This document shows positions 33,101-51,973 of a stretch of 64,000 nt of DNA, in pieces. Within the stretch, counting starts at the first letter, position 1, and each line of letters opens with the position of its first letter. Source of the DNA: Triplophysa rosa (Eukaryota > Chordata > Actinopteri > Cypriniformes > Nemacheilidae). The position numbers and the translations under genes are program-made. The notes under the pieces are model-generated. The model made no database searches and had not been told where the DNA came from. It was given only the letters and a program-made list of their open reading frames with translations. The DNA lies in the NCBI RefSeq assembly GCF_024868665.1, contig NC_079905.1:6984879-7048878 (forward strand). Reading direction: 5' to 3'.

Positions 33101-36100
33101 ATTTTTCCAGCAGTGTGTCAGGAAGAGTTTTAAACATGTCTATTTTATAAACAGAGTCATTGCTTAGAGACTCCATAAACCTCCTGTGGAAAGATGCAGC
33201 TATAAGCCCACAGATACAAAGAATATCAACACTTGTGGACAACAAGTGGATAATTGAGTATAAAGCTAGAATTTCTTAATCATCAATAAGGTTGTTAACT
33301 TACTCAAGGACCTGGTTTTTGTCTTCTATTTTCGCCACAATTTCCCTAAGTAACTTTGCCTTCTCCTCACTAAGAGAGACAAAAAGGTTACAAAGAGAAA
33401 TAGCTTCTCTAAACACCTAAAACAACAAGTGATGAAGTATCTAGGAAGACATTACGATGATGTCTGACCTGTAAAGGGAGGAAGCTTCATGGGTTGCCAT
33501 GGGAACAAGTTTAGAGAAGAGGTCAGGACCAGTGACACTTGGATCAGTTGGGGTCACAGGCAAGGGTTTCACCAAAGAGGCACCTGTACAGCGGATGTAA
33601 CTGGATTAAGAAAACAATGATTTGATGATGACCATTCTAATATAGAGATGAGAGTTTTCTATACCTTTGACTCCTGCCAACGTGTCCAGATTGGGCACAG
33701 ATTCGTGGTAAATGAAGTCATTATCTTTCTTCACCGAATTATATCTGATAGGCAAGATGTAAGAGAAAATTAAAATCAGGAGAAACAGATTTAGCGTTTG
33801 GACACAAATATTGTAGTAACATTTTTGTAGTTTTGATATTGTTTGGGCCTAGGGACTGTGAGCCACCTTTGTTCTTGCGTCCTTTTGAATTGAGCATTAA
33901 ATGGAAAAAAGCCACAATGAAATTCCAAAAGACTTACTTTCCACCAATGACATCCATTGTGAATTTCAGAGCATCCTGCACAGAATCCAGTTGACCCTAC
34001 AGAGAACAATGAGTACAGATGTAAATGTGCTCAATGAAACAGGTGGGTTTGTGCGAGTGTGTATATTCTTACCCTTATCTACACATTATTTCGGTATGTC
34101 CTTGTTTGCTAAAAAATATACAAACTGGGAAAATTATATTTTTATTAAAGGTCCAGTGTATGAACTTTAGCGGCGTCTAGAGGTGAGGTTGCAAAGAGCA
34201 ACCAACAGCTCACTCCACCGCTTAACACTCGCTTTCTAAGCTCTACGGTGGCTGACACGGGACTAAGGTGTCGTCACGTTTTCACTTCTTTGCCGAATGA
34301 GATAACGTATTTACGAAACACGCTCTGTGGAGCAGTTCGTCCGTTTAGGGCTACCGTAGAAACAACATGGTGAATTCCATGCAAGGGGACCCGTATGTAG
34401 ATAGAAATAGCTCATTCTAAGGTAATGAAAACCTAACTCTTCATTATGTAAGGTACAACATAGTTATGTATATTATATTGTATTTCTGTCAATAGATCCT
34501 CCAAAAAATTACACATTGGACCTTTAAATTCTAAAACTGATATAAATTGTCTGTAAGGGTTAGCTAACAGTAACTTCAATTAGCTATCCAGGTATGTCAG
34601 TATGGTACTATATGTCCACATTTGGATTTCTTAGTGTGTTTGTGTGTGTGCGTGCGTGCGTGAGAGAGAAAATGTTTACCTTGCCCTGCTTAATTGCTTC
34701 ATTAAGTTTATCTACGGAGAACTGAAAGTAGGCGACCTGTGGAGAAACAGCAGGCGGCTTCATCAGATGATTATACATTCAATCGCTTCTATTTAACACA
34801 GATCCTTTATTACAGTGGGCCGAAGAATTGTGCGTAAACATGATGTCAAGTCAAACATGATGTAAAACTGAACAAAGCTCACACAGTACATCACACACAC
34901 ACTTACTGATTCTCCATATTTCTGCTGCTCCTCTGATTGTTTTCCCATGTGCAGCTAATGAAAAACAATTATGTAAAGTAAAATATGCTTATGGAAAAAC
35001 ATACTGTATCAAACATATGGCGGTTTGTTTCATGGTGAATAAGCAGATCTCACGTGTGTAATAGCAGTGAAGTAGCTGATCTTCAGGCTGATGAGTTTCC
35101 TCCACTCCTTCTGAATCCTTCCTGGCACACATTCAGAATGCTCCAAAACCCTCAGACAATCCTTGTAATAGTCGCACACCTGCGATCACACTCAGCATTA
35201 ATGTTGCAGTGCACTGCGAAATCAAACTTGAGCTTGGTAAATGACAAAAACATTCCACCTGGGCACAAATCTTTGCTACTAAATGACTTTTCCTGTTGTC
35301 TAGTAGAGTTTTCTCCAGGAGACACTCCTGGGCCTGTGCCTTTAGAGAGAGATAAAAACGTCATTTAAAAATGAAAGGAAAAACTGAAAGGAATGCAGCA
35401 TGACTGACATAACGTTTACCAGCATGAGGCTGATGTTGATTTGCAGCGTCTGGCTGTTCATGTCTGAACTGTAGGTGTGATTGTAGTGCTCTCTCATGTA
35501 TGTAAAAGCCCCCGCAGCACACTGGAAATGTGTACAGGACACTTTCATCCCCTTATAACGCACAAAGAAGACAAAAATACAAATAGGTATTTATCTTTCT
35601 TAATGCTTCCTAGTTGCACATTCGAATTCAGATTTATGTAATGAAGTCTGCATTCACCTCCTCAGACAGACGGTTATCCAAAGTGCCCAGAATCGAGTGC
35701 AAAGCACCTAAAAGACATAAGTAACACATTTTTACAACTCTCTTGATTAAGAAGTTACTTGTGGTATATCAGTTATTGCATTTAACTCACCCAGGTTATA
35801 CAGGACACATGCCTGCTCATAGTTGATATCATTATGTGTGACATTTCTTCCCGAGAAGACGTCCGTCCTGCAATCAAAAGAAAAAATTACTTCACTGAAC
35901 CTGCACGTGGACTGTAACGAATGTGACAAATGTCAAAGCGAGCACAGACGGCCGCATTTACCATTTCACGGGCACAGCAGCCTCCTGGCCGGTTGCCATG
36001 GGAACACGACTCTGCAGAAAGTGCAGCTGACCGAGGTATTTCCTGAGAGTGCTGCAACCCTCAAAATCTCTTGGTAAATTTACCACAGTCTATAATAATA

Positions 36101-36950
36101 ATAATAATAATAATGAGAGATTTTAATACAATATTCATCAGCAATGATCACTGTAAGTATTGATCAGCATCTCTGTGATGTAATGCAGATTCCCCATAAT
36201 CCTCCTGATCACCCAACTAAACCCACCTGTCTGAGCTCCTCCAGCCTCTTCAGTGACTCACTGTAGTTCTCTGGGTTCTCGCCATAGTTTATATGAATGT
36301 ACTGGGGGTAAAAGAATGAAAATAAATGATTAACAACTGACAAATCAAAATGTTTACTTTATTCTAGAATATTTTCTTGGTAAAGTATAAAAGCATAATT
36401 CATTGCCATAGTACTATGTACATGCTATGGCATTGTTTGACATCACTTTAGCAGCAGTCGTGTTATCTATTATTGTTGTTAACGGTTGCAAGACAAGACC
36501 CATCAAGAGGTATTTTGTAATCTAGTTCCACCCTAAACTGTTTTGATAACATCCACACGTGACACCTACTGCCGTATATGTCATGGTCACCCAAGAGCCC
36601 AGTGCTGGCTTAATGCAAACGAACTGTGATAAGTGTACAAAGGAAGCTGTTTGTTTTTCAAATAACTTGTTTCACTGGCCAAAAATAGACTTTCAGTGAC
36701 GACATATTCTTTTAAACCCTGATAAGTACTGTAAAAGGACGATTTAAATAAATACAGCCACTGGACAAATTGTTAAAACATGACCACACCTCGCAAAAGC
36801 TGACTACAGATTTCTGGTACAGTCTGTGAGCACTGTTGCGCAACAGGTTGGATTAAAGAGTCTCACCTGTTTTACAGTGGGGCTGAACTCAAACTCCCCC
36901 GCTTCCTTTAGTTCCAGCCAAATCATTGGCATCCTAGGAACGGCCTCCAT
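30136..36950 (-). CDS. ptpn23: PTPN23 / HD-PTP paralogue lacking the phosphatase domain (20 coding exons)
   Basis: HD-PTP is an ALIX-like cytosolic adaptor that links ESCRT complexes on endosomes. Exons, 5' to 3': 36950-36867, 36301-36227, 36089-35962, 35867-35791, 35707-35658, 35551-35420, 35339-35259, 35179-35054, 34954-34907, 34736-34680, 33996-33938, 33744-33665, 33583-33469, 33369-33304, 33183-33044, 32734-32429, 32348-32194, 32059-31908, 31828-31649, 31561-30136. All phases agree: 1178 residues. BRO1 about 8-390 (MEAVPRMPMIWLELKEAG start; PRDFEGCSTLRKYLGQLHFLQ); coiled-coil V region about 390-700; Pro/Gln-rich region 704-1140. The last exon stops after ...SIASQSEASNFG; human PTPN23 continues about 450 residues through a PTP domain and tail. 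No internal stops or frameshifts. A donor-like CAAA/GTGAGG at 30158 could allow another ending, but no target exon is visible. Confidence 0.92.
34145..34527. repeat. TTAA-ended dispersed element, family A copy 2
   Basis: Ends 'ttaaaggtccagtgtatgaa' and 'acacattggacctttaa' form short terminal inverted repeats. Same orientation as 22521-22913. Lies in ptpn23 between exons 33938-33996 and 34680-34736. Confidence 0.87.
36091..36114. repeat. (TAA)n tract beside a ptpn23 acceptor
   Basis: About eight ATA/TAA units begin two bases beyond exon 35962-36089. On the transcript strand the acceptor is therefore preceded by (TTA)n instead of a C-rich tract. Confidence 0.85.
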
Positions 36951-39900
36951 TTTACCTCCACCAAACACTGTTCAAGCTCAACAAAAGTTTTCAGAGGTTT
37001 TTAACAAAACGGGGAAATTATGTCTGGATTTGAGCAGGAAGCTTGCCTGACGCTCCCTCCTCAAAACAAATACGTCACCGGAATTGCGTCATTTGCGCTT
37101 TTTATTTGCATTATTTCCTTGTAGTCCTGAAATAGGCGAATTCTTTCATTCTTTTAGAAATGTGTATAGCTTTATTTTTTTCTCGTTGTTTTAGAACATT
37201 ATTAATGTTTTTTCCCTCATGTTTACCCAATCTCGGGCTGTGATTTGTAACCACTGGATGGCAGCATTGGGTTAGTTTTCGCTGCTGAATGAGCCTGTTA
37301 AATATTCGTACATTTCTAAGTTTAAAACAAAACCACGACTATAGGAGTGCATGTCACATTGAGTTGTTAAAATACGGTAATGTATTTTAAAGTAATGACA
37401 GGCTGATCAGGAGGATCCAGTAAATACACGGAAGAACACTGCAACCACATGGGGGCTGTACTGTGTGTGGGTACTACTATAAGGAGGTACTACTATACAT
37501 GGCTATAAATCACGATGAGCTTTAACCATTTTTTAAGTAAAATTGTTTCAGTTTTTTTATTTATTTGGTTGTTTGTTCGTTCAATGTGCAACTTGAATAT
37601 TGAATATTTTTGGTATCGGGTAGAAAATGTTGCAAGGGACGCAGTCTGTGCTTTAGGAATCTCTTAAATGATGTATCTGGAACATCTGTTTGGAGAACAA
37701 CATCTCTCTTTTCTCTCCAGTGGTATCTAGAACATTGCAACTATATTGATTGTTTAACATCCCACAGTCTTTCCTGAGCGTGAGTCCTCCTTTCCTCCCT
37801 CTTCTGCGGGGTGGGGTGCTAATCTGCCTGCATGGGGTGGCCATGACATTTACCCAGGAATTATGGCAACATAATAAACTCTTAATCAAAGAGGCAATGA
37901 CTTCTGCTATGAGATCAGGCGAGTAGAGTGAGATGAGAGGGTGCATTTTGAGTAAAAAGAGAGTTTACATAGTTTATATAGACTCACAACTATGCTTATA
38001 CTAATGCAGTTTACATGTTTAATGATCAATTTACATATCTGTTTATGGGACACAATAATTCCATTCCTGTCTGTGATGGCACAGCTGTTTTAAACCAGAC
38101 TACACTTCAGAATTTAGACTTGTGTTAGACTCGTCTCCTTAGCATTACCAATCTGCCAACATGGGGTGTATTCCAATGGTGTAAAATAATGCAGCAGCTT
38201 GATCAAAGAAGAGGGTGCCAGCCATTTGGAAAGCACTTCAAGTTTAAGAAAAGCAAAGAACTCCACTTTAAAGTTGAAGTGATGCAATCTTCTTGAAATC
38301 AGCCCTGCAAGTGCTAATACAAATGACATGAGCAAAGTTTGTGTCTCGAATTTAAATACCGAGGGATATCCATATGTGAAATATGCATACGGTCGGTGTA
38401 TCCTCCGCCCAAAAAGTGTGTCTATTTTAATGAGTTGAAATCATTTGGCAATAATTAATAAGACGTTAATATTTCATATCTCATCACTCTTAAGCCCAGC
38501 TGGGTCCTGCCTCTGACTAACCAGTGATTGACAGCCCGCAGTCTCTCTACTGTAACCATGGTGACACCTGGTCTCTCATGGACTCAAGACTTGGAGACTT
38601 TAATTGGAGTTTACTGAACTGAATCAGAGTTTGTAGTATTAGAGCAGCATGAATAGATTCTAAATTATTATTAAAATAAAAGAAAGTCAAGGAAAAGATT
38701 TGAATGGGTTAACAAGGGAACAAAGTTTGTCTGTCAGAAGTGTGCGAGCATGTGTGTGTGACAGCAAAAGAAGAGTATGATGGAAAGTCTGATGTCATGA
38801 GGGTTGTCATGGCGATATAGATGGAAGGGAAGATGGAATGGTGATGTGGTTTTAACGCTTGTGATGATTGGATGGTGTAATCTGTACCTGTATGTTGTAA
38901 TGTATGCTGGTGTGTCAGGAAGGATTCTTGCTTTAATATTAATAGATGCTAATGTGTGTAAAGCAGAAACTCATGCATGCTGGGTAACACAGGACCAGTC
39001 TGTGTTGGTGTGACAGCATCACTATATTGCTCTCTAGAAAACTGTAAAATCTCACGGACGTGTAGGAGCATTACAGGTTATACACAAACACTCACTCTGT
39101 GTATATAATGATCTAAAATCAGGGTGTATATGAGACATGGTGTGACAGCAGGGTGCCAGGACTCTTCTGATGAACCAGTCACGCAAAGTTAGATGTAGAG
39201 AAGCTCTTTTCAAAGGTCACCTTCTTCACTCAATGAGGAGGGATCAGAAGAGGTAAAAGAATGGATTTTGAACAGAAGAGCGGAAGATGCAAAGAGAGAA
39301 GGCGTAATATGCATATAAAATACATTGTAGTTATGTTTTGTCAGATTTTGTTAAAGGTATAGTTTATGCCCCTCATGTTGTTCAAAACCTGTATGCGACT
39401 CTTTTTCTGTGGAATACAAAATAAGATACTTTGAGAAATGTGTGAAATGTATAAAATACACTTTTAGTTTTGCTATAAACATTTTACACAGCCACAATCA
39501 ATGACATTTTTACAAAAAGGAAAAAAGGAATTTAAGGACAAGCCTCAGATCAAAAAATCAGAAGGACTCTGGACTGACCCTGGTCCAGTGTGCACCCTGA
39601 TCAACACAACGCTTTGCCCGCTGCAGATTTTGGCTTTTAAATCTCATTACGTCCACTTCTGGCAGAGATGCGAGTCTGTGCGGATGCAAAGGGTGTTGTG
39701 TCAAGCAGGTGTGGCTACCGGAGGGGGTGTGACTGCTGTGAGGTTTGGTGGAGTGATCAAGGGCGATTTGGGGCGGAAATCTGGAGGGAGAGGATGCGTG
39801 TGTGTTCTGAGGATTAGAGAGAGAGATTGGCAAGGCACTTGGCATTACACTCTCACTGGGGTACATTGCACACGATGTGAAAAGGGGTTGCAGGGAGGGT

Positions 39901-39980
39901 TAGAAAATGAAGACCCCACGGTGTAGCTGTGGCTACTTGTGTGAAGTATGCTTTGTAAAAAGACTTTTTTGGTGCTGTGC

Positions 39981-40131
39981 TGCATTTACATTTTACATTT
40001 ACACACTTGGCAGACGCTTTTATCCAAAACAATTTACATTGCATTGTATTATACATTTGTGAAATCCCCTGGAATCAAACCCATGACCTTGGTGTTGCTA
40101 GCGCCATGCTCTAACCACTGAGCCACAGGAA
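39981..40131 (+). repeat. tRNA-type SINE copy
   Basis: Contains 'cttggcagacgcttttatcc', then 'gaatcaaacccatgacctt' and 'ctaaccactgagccacagga', the hallmark blocks of a very common teleost SINE family. Related copies lie at 55052-55181 and, partially, 22016-22050 and 46645-46755. Confidence 0.75.
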
Positions 40132-41045
40132 AGCTTGACATCATGGAGTTCACTCATGTGATGATGGCACTGAGATTAAAAACTTTGCATTATGCACGTG
40201 TGTGATCTGACACATGCCTGTGGGTCTGTTAGGATTTATTTAGGTTACATTTTTTATGGGCTGTATTGTTAATGCGTTGTGGCATACTAAGACACTACAG
40301 TGTATTCTGTATAGTCTCTCTTATAAAAATCGGGTGCATAGGAAAAGATGTATTATGTCTCACTTAGATTGCTAAAAATAGATACACTGTAAAGGTTTTT
40401 TGCTGCATGCCCTATATTTTTAGTACAATCAAATTGGCTTTTTAAACATAGACTTCAACAATTTAAAATTTAAATGTTTGACATTACTTCAACACATTAC
40501 AACGCGCAAAAGCAATTTGAATTTATTTAAAAAAATTACAGCAACTCTATACTGGTCAACTTGTAAAGCCAATTTGATTGTACTCAAACATTTAAGGCAG
40601 CAAAATTTTCAATCTATCAAACTAATCCACCATAGCTAAATGGGCAATAGTTTATCTATGAAATCCATGCTTACAACTTGAAGTTATATGGGGACAACTA
40701 ACAACAGTGCAAAAAAGAACAAAAATTGACCGCTCACCGTAATGACGCCGTCTTTAAATTATAGTGCAGACAGAACCAAGAGGAAGGTTTTCTGACTGAA
40801 TTATACATGAACATAATATGTGACAGCTCGGTTATAATGTATGAAGCTTGCATAGCTTTTTAACTTTAAAACACACAATTTTTGTCCCTAGGCATTTCCT
40901 CCAAGGCTAATGACTTAAAAGCAGTTGAATGGCTTCTCTGTAAAAAAACAAGTTTCTAGAACTTTACAATAAAACATTTTCAGGCATTATAGGATGCCAT
41001 TTTTGGTGACTGTATATTTTACAGTTTATGTTATTTATGTTTATA

Positions 41046-42542
41046 CAGTGAGGGAAATAATTATTTGATCCACTGCTGATTTTGTAAGTTTGCCTGCTTA
41101 CAAAGAAATGAAGGGTCTATAAAAAAATCTGGGGAAAAAATGTTATATAAAGGTTATAAATTGATTTGCATTTCAGTGAAGTAAGTATTTGATCCCCGAG
41201 AAAAAATAACTTTGTACTTGGTGGAGAAACCCTTGTTGGCAAGCACAGAGGTCAGACATTTCTGATAGTTGGTCACCAGGTTTGCACATGTGTCAGGATA
41301 CATTTAGTCCACTCCTCTGTCAATCTTTAAGGTTTCTTGGCTGTCGCTCAGCAAATTGTAGTTTTAGCCTCCTTCACAGATTATCTATAGGACTAGGGTC
41401 TAGAGATCACATTTAATGTGCTTCTCCTTAAGCCACTCGTTGGTTGTCTTGGCAATATGTTTTGGGTCTTTGTCATGTTAAAGGCTCATCCATGACCCAT
41501 CTTCAGTGACCTAGTTAAGGGGAGTAGGTTCTCGTCCAAGATTTTGCGGTACACTGGCCCGTCCCTCAGCCCCTCAATGCGGTGAAGTCACCCTGTACCC
41601 GTAGCAGAGATAAAAAGCTCTAAAGCATAATGTTTCCAACACTGTGCTTCTCTGTAGGGATGGTGTTCTTGGGTTCATAGTCAGCATTTCTCTCCCTCCG
41701 AAAACAGGAGTCAATTTTGGTCTCACGGCACTTTCGCCAAAGCCTTTTCTGAATCATTTTGATGTTCATTGTCAATCTTCAGACGAGCCAGACGGGTCTT
41801 CTTTGGCAGGAGGACCATGCGGGTGCTTCAGGATTTCAATCTATTGTGGCATAGTGTGTTACCAATGGTTTTTTTGCTAACTGTGGTCCCAACTGTCTTG
41901 AAATCATTAACAAGCTTCTTCCGTGTAGTTCTGGGCTGATCTGTAACCTTTCTCATGATCATCTTTACCCCATTGGGGAAATCTTGCAGGGAGCTCCAGA
42001 CCAAGGGCAATTGATAGTTATTTAGTATTTCTTCTATTTCCAAATAATCGCACCAACAGTTGTCTCCTTCTCACCAACAGTTGTCTCCTTCTCACCAAGC
42101 TTCTGTCTGTAGCCTATTCAAGGTTTGTGCAGGTCTCCAATCTTGTCCCTGACATCCTTTGAAACCTATTTGGTCTGGACCATGGTGGTGGAGAGGTTGA
42201 AATGGAAGATACAGATTCTGTTGGCAGGCATCTTTTATATACATAACAAGCTGATTTAGGAGTACTTTCTTAAAGTGACAGGACTAATCTGTGGTCCATA
42301 TAGGCACATAACCAAACTGTGGAGCCAGAATTCTTGCTGGTTGGTAGGGGATCAAATACTTATTTTACTGACTGAAATGCAAATCAATTTATAACCTTTA
42401 TATAACATTTTCCCCCTGATTTTTTATATTCTGCCTCTATCAGTTAAAATAAACCTACCATATAAATGAAGACCCTTCATTTCTTTGTAAGCAGGCAAAC
42501 TTTCAAAATCAGCAGGGGATCAAATAATTATTTCCCTCACTG
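41046..42542 (-). mobile_element. Tc1/mariner-type transposon, inactivated full-length copy
   Basis: A 1.5-kb element bounded by TA dinucleotides (41044-41045, 42543-42544). Outer termini are 'cagtgagggaaataattatt' and its complement. Internal direct repeats of the terminal motif occur at about 41177-41200 and 42349-42372 (IR/DR arrangement). The transposase reads on the minus strand but is split: the longest piece, 42043-41828, keeps a Tc1-like helix-turn-helix fragment ([22 protein letters not shown]). Frameshifts and stops remove the rest. A small tandem duplication ('ccaacagttgtctccttctc') sits near 42053-42095. Confidence 0.9.
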
Positions 42543-43518
42543 TATATGTATGTCAATATATTTTCTGCTACATAATAAACATTTTTCTCTCACATATGGT
42601 AAAGTAACAATTAACGGATGGGCAGGTATTTACTTTATACATTACAAACTTACTTTATACATTTACTTTAAATGATCTTTTCCCATTCAATTCGCAACTT
42701 ATGCTGACAAGCGAAATGTCCACTATGCTTGCGTTTCCTAAGAAAAACATAGGCCTACACAAGAGGGAGATGACAACACACAGAAAAAAAACATGCGACT
42801 TTTCCACAATGTAGTAAGGCTGTAGAAACAGGGTTTGAGGTCATTTCATTCTAATGTAGCATCTCCATCCGCTCACACACGCTCTTCCTTCATAAGCCAG
42901 TGAGCTTTAACTCATGCAACATTAATGCCTCGCTTTATTCCCCTCACTTACAGAGAGAGAGTGAAATGTCAACCATTGTCAGCATCTATTCATCCTTCCA
43001 TCTCCGCTGTTTTCTCTCGCTCTCTTCTCTAATGCACAGAAGTCAGCACAGCGTATCCTTACAGAGTTTTGCCGTCGGCCTGATGTATTTGCAATTTCCA
43101 CTTCCATTAAACCAACATTGTCGACTTAAGTCAGATAATGCTGACGACACTTAAATAAACACACCGATGATGACTGTAATGACCGGCTTTGTAAAACAGA
43201 ATGAATCAATCAATTAGTTGTTGTGGTCAAATTACAGGTGAAGTTCAGACATAATAGACTTCTGAAATGCCAAGAGAGCTGACTGCTTTCAATCATTTTA
43301 ATACCAACGGCATAGTCAATTATCTCATTTACATTCTTTTCCATCGAATGAGATCTTGTATCAAATTCATTTTCTACTCCATTATGTAACTGTGTATCTC
43401 TGTAATTTAAAATGTGTTGGATGAGATGTATACACTTTTAAACCAAAACAAATGAAAACAAATAGATTATATCAAATGGGTTTTATTCTTTAAATACACA
43501 AATGATTGAACACTGCGT

Positions 43519-43524
43519 TTTATT
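43519..43524 (-). other. mrpl3: mrpl3 polyadenylation signal
   Basis: AATAAA on the minus strand about 205 bases beyond the mrpl3 stop codon; the nearest good candidate. Confidence 0.55.
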
Positions 43525-43727
43525 ACACAGAAGTATAAGGCCCTACTCATGATAATATGAAAATGTACTTGTTTCACTTTTCAAGTTCCTTTGTACATCT
43601 GTCACGTTCCTAGCATCCCAGCAGCACTGAAGCCACTGGATGAAAGACAGCCAGCCAGTTCAAGGGTCAAATGATCCCTCCTGCCTTTTCGAGCAGCGTA
43701 GCAAGAACAGTTTTAAGGGTTGCGACC

Positions 43728-49780
<6,053 letters not shown>

Positions 49781-49902
49781 TTTGTTATTTACAATTATGA
49801 AACAATTCGACAAATTAGAGCTCAAAACATTAAGCTAGAAAGCATCATTGTGTCAGACATGCCAGTCTCGTGTTTGTCCTTTCGAAGAATGTCATTCCCT
49901 TT

Positions 49903-49910
49903 ACTTCCGG
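49903..49910 (-). promoter_or_regulatory. mrpl3: ETS-type site upstream of mrpl3
   Basis: CCGGAAGT on the minus strand, about 125 bases before the mrpl3 ATG. ETS/GABP (NRF-2) sites are typical of promoters for nuclear-encoded mitochondrial ribosomal proteins. Binding is inferred. Confidence 0.5.
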
Positions 49911-50162
49911 TGTAACACAGAAAAGTGTCCGTCCCTCTGACGCAGTTGAGTTCAACGTTCCTATGTGTAGTTCCAATGCAGTGTTTGTATTATTCCTACT
50001 AAATATTATTTACCTTTATTAAATGTATCTTTATTTCAGCAGTTTTTTAAAGTAAGAATTAAGAAAGCATATAATTTGCACCTAATTCGGAATTTTCCTA
50101 ATCGAGTTTTTCTGTAAATCACTGCAAGCTCTCACAGTAAGGTTCCATTTGCTTACATTAGG

Positions 50163-50490
50163 TAAAGGGATAGTTCACCAAAAATGAAAATGATGTCATC
50201 ATTTACTCACTCTGTTGTCATTTCGAACCTGTATGACTTTCTTTCTTCTGCAGAACACAAAAGAAGATATTTTGAAGAATGTTGTTGACCGAACAGCGGT
50301 GGCACCCATAGACCCATATTTTAGGTACACAAAACCAATGCAAGTGAATGGCTGCCATCGCTGTTCGGTCAACAACATTTTTCTAAATATCTTCCTTTGT
50401 GTTCTGCGGAAGAAAGAAAGTCATACAGGTTGGAAATGACAAGAGGGTGAGTAAATGATGACAGAATTTTCATTTTTGGGTGAACTATCA
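50163..50490. repeat. Fold-back MITE, 17235 family, copy 2
   Basis: The best-preserved copy: 'aaagggatagttcaccaaaa' on the left, 'tttttgggtgaactatcac' on the right, and arms carrying 'tgtatgactttctttcttct' against 'gaagaaagaaagtcatacag'. Confidence 0.92.
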
Positions 50491-50504
50491 CAATTGAAGT
50501 GAAG

Positions 50505-50715
50505 TGAAAGTGACCTATTAGTCAGATATGGTGACCCATACCCGAAATGTGACCTCTGCTTTTAACCCATCCAGAGAGTAGTGAACACACGCACAGCAAG
50601 TGGTGAACACATGTACACCCGGTGCAGTGGGCAGCTATCACTGCAGCACCCGGGGAGCAAGTAGAGGTAAGGTGCCTTGCTCAAGTGCACCTCAGTCATT
50701 ACCCGCCGGCCCTGG
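50505..50715 (+). repeat. Common teleost dispersed repeat (SINE-like)
   Basis: Contains 'tcagatatggtgacccatac', 'ttttaacccatccagagagt', 'gtgcagtgggcagctatcac' and 'gtgccttgctcaagtgcacc', the recognisable order of a unit very widespread in fish genomes. Confidence 0.7.
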
Positions 50716-51973
50716 GAACTGTATTATTTAACATGAATAGGATCTCTACAGCAATTTTTACTATAGTTATTTTTTTAATTCACAAATATATTTTAAAAAG
50801 TTGTTACCGTTAGGCCTACATTAGGGAATGCACAATGAAGTGACATGCTCATGTAACATGAACAGACATTGAACACTATTGGTATTAACTAACATTAACA
50901 AAGACTAAAAAAAGCTGTAAAATAAGTTGCTCATTGATTGTTTATGTTTGTATACACTAATATTAATTAATAGTACATTATTGTAAGTCTGAATGTACAA
51001 CCTGCCTATTTTTAACCAAAATGATGAAATCAGACCAGCTGCTGAAAAGGGTTCATATAAAACAGGGATCTAAGATGAACCTCACTGACAACTTCACTTA
51101 CCTTTTACCTTTACCTTCACTTGACTTTTTTAAAAGCGATGCTGACTGAATCCTACCCATAATTCCCCAGCTCCCTTGCCCTGCCAGCTGTCACAGCTGC
51201 CCTACCAGATGCTACTTCCTTTACTTCGCCAGCTACCATGCCTGATGCTTGGTACACCACCCTGCCAATTGGCTTTTCCTCCATCCCACCGGTTTCTGCA
51301 TCAATCCTGCCAGCTGCCCAATCCACTCTCACTGCTACCAGTGGCACTACATGTTTCACCTCAGGTGCCCGAGAAGCATTCGGTATGTACAGATTTAAGC
51401 ATCATGTGGGATTTCCTTTCAGACGTCAGGTCAAACTGACCACAGGGAGGTTTCAGCGCTCTATAAAAATGGTCTGTGTAGTGGTACACAGCTTTTTATT
51501 CAATATCAGATTATTAAACCTATATAAAATGTACAATTTAAGAATGAATTTGACGTACTCATGTGCACATACAAACAGTTAACTTTAAAAATCTGTCTCT
51601 GTAGTATATTTACTGCAGTTGTAGTGTGTAGATGTGATAAAGGTGTAAATTAGATAATCTCTTTCTCTTCATAGCCCCTGGTTTTGTCCTGTTGATCCGG
51701 GTGTTAAATTATTCATGTAGGAGGTAATTAAAAGGCTGCATGCATTTGAGAAAAGTGTGTGTACAGTATGTTTGTGTGTTTAAACGTCAAAGATTCCTCT
51801 GACTCACAAAGTGTCTGTACATTTCTCAAGGTCTTTTGATGAATGTTTAAGAGCCTCTACATTCAAACATCCCTTTAGGAAATTTAGCATTTAGTGAATT
51901 GTAGAACATACAATACTGCATTCAGCGGTCAACAGTATTGACAGTAATAAACAAAAATATTGGGAAAACTTTC

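Larger units (their letters stand above)
36951..43727. other. ptpn23 5' region and spacer to mrpl3
   Basis: The first 150 bases carry CRE/ETS-like words (acgtcaccggaatt, gcgtcatttgcgc) and probably form the ptpn23 promoter. The remaining 6.5 kb has no recognised exon. It contains a SINE at 39981, a Tc1 relic at 41046, and a partial 17235-family arm at about 39355-39480. A non-repetitive stretch at about 38490-38600 (cccagctgggtcctgcctct) could be a conserved element, unverified. The 141-codon ORF at 39501-39926 has no recognisable domain. Confidence 0.45.
49911..51960. other. mrpl3-cpne4 spacer
   Basis: No exon recognised. Holds the MITE at 50163 and a SINE-like unit at 50505. The 51160-51380 stretch is C/T-rich with overlapping ORFs of 87 and 114 codons on plus and 68 on minus, but the translations are repetitive and lack a recognisable domain. 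Confidence 0.45.

Noticed and set aside
39501..39926. 141-codon plus-strand ORF between ptpn23 and mrpl3
   Set aside because: No homology recognised, G/purine-biased composition, isolated from splice or promoter signals. Kept as a spurious ORF.
41828..42043. Short ORF as an independent gene
   Set aside because: It is the surviving helix-turn-helix fragment of the Tc1 transposase within a TA-bounded element.
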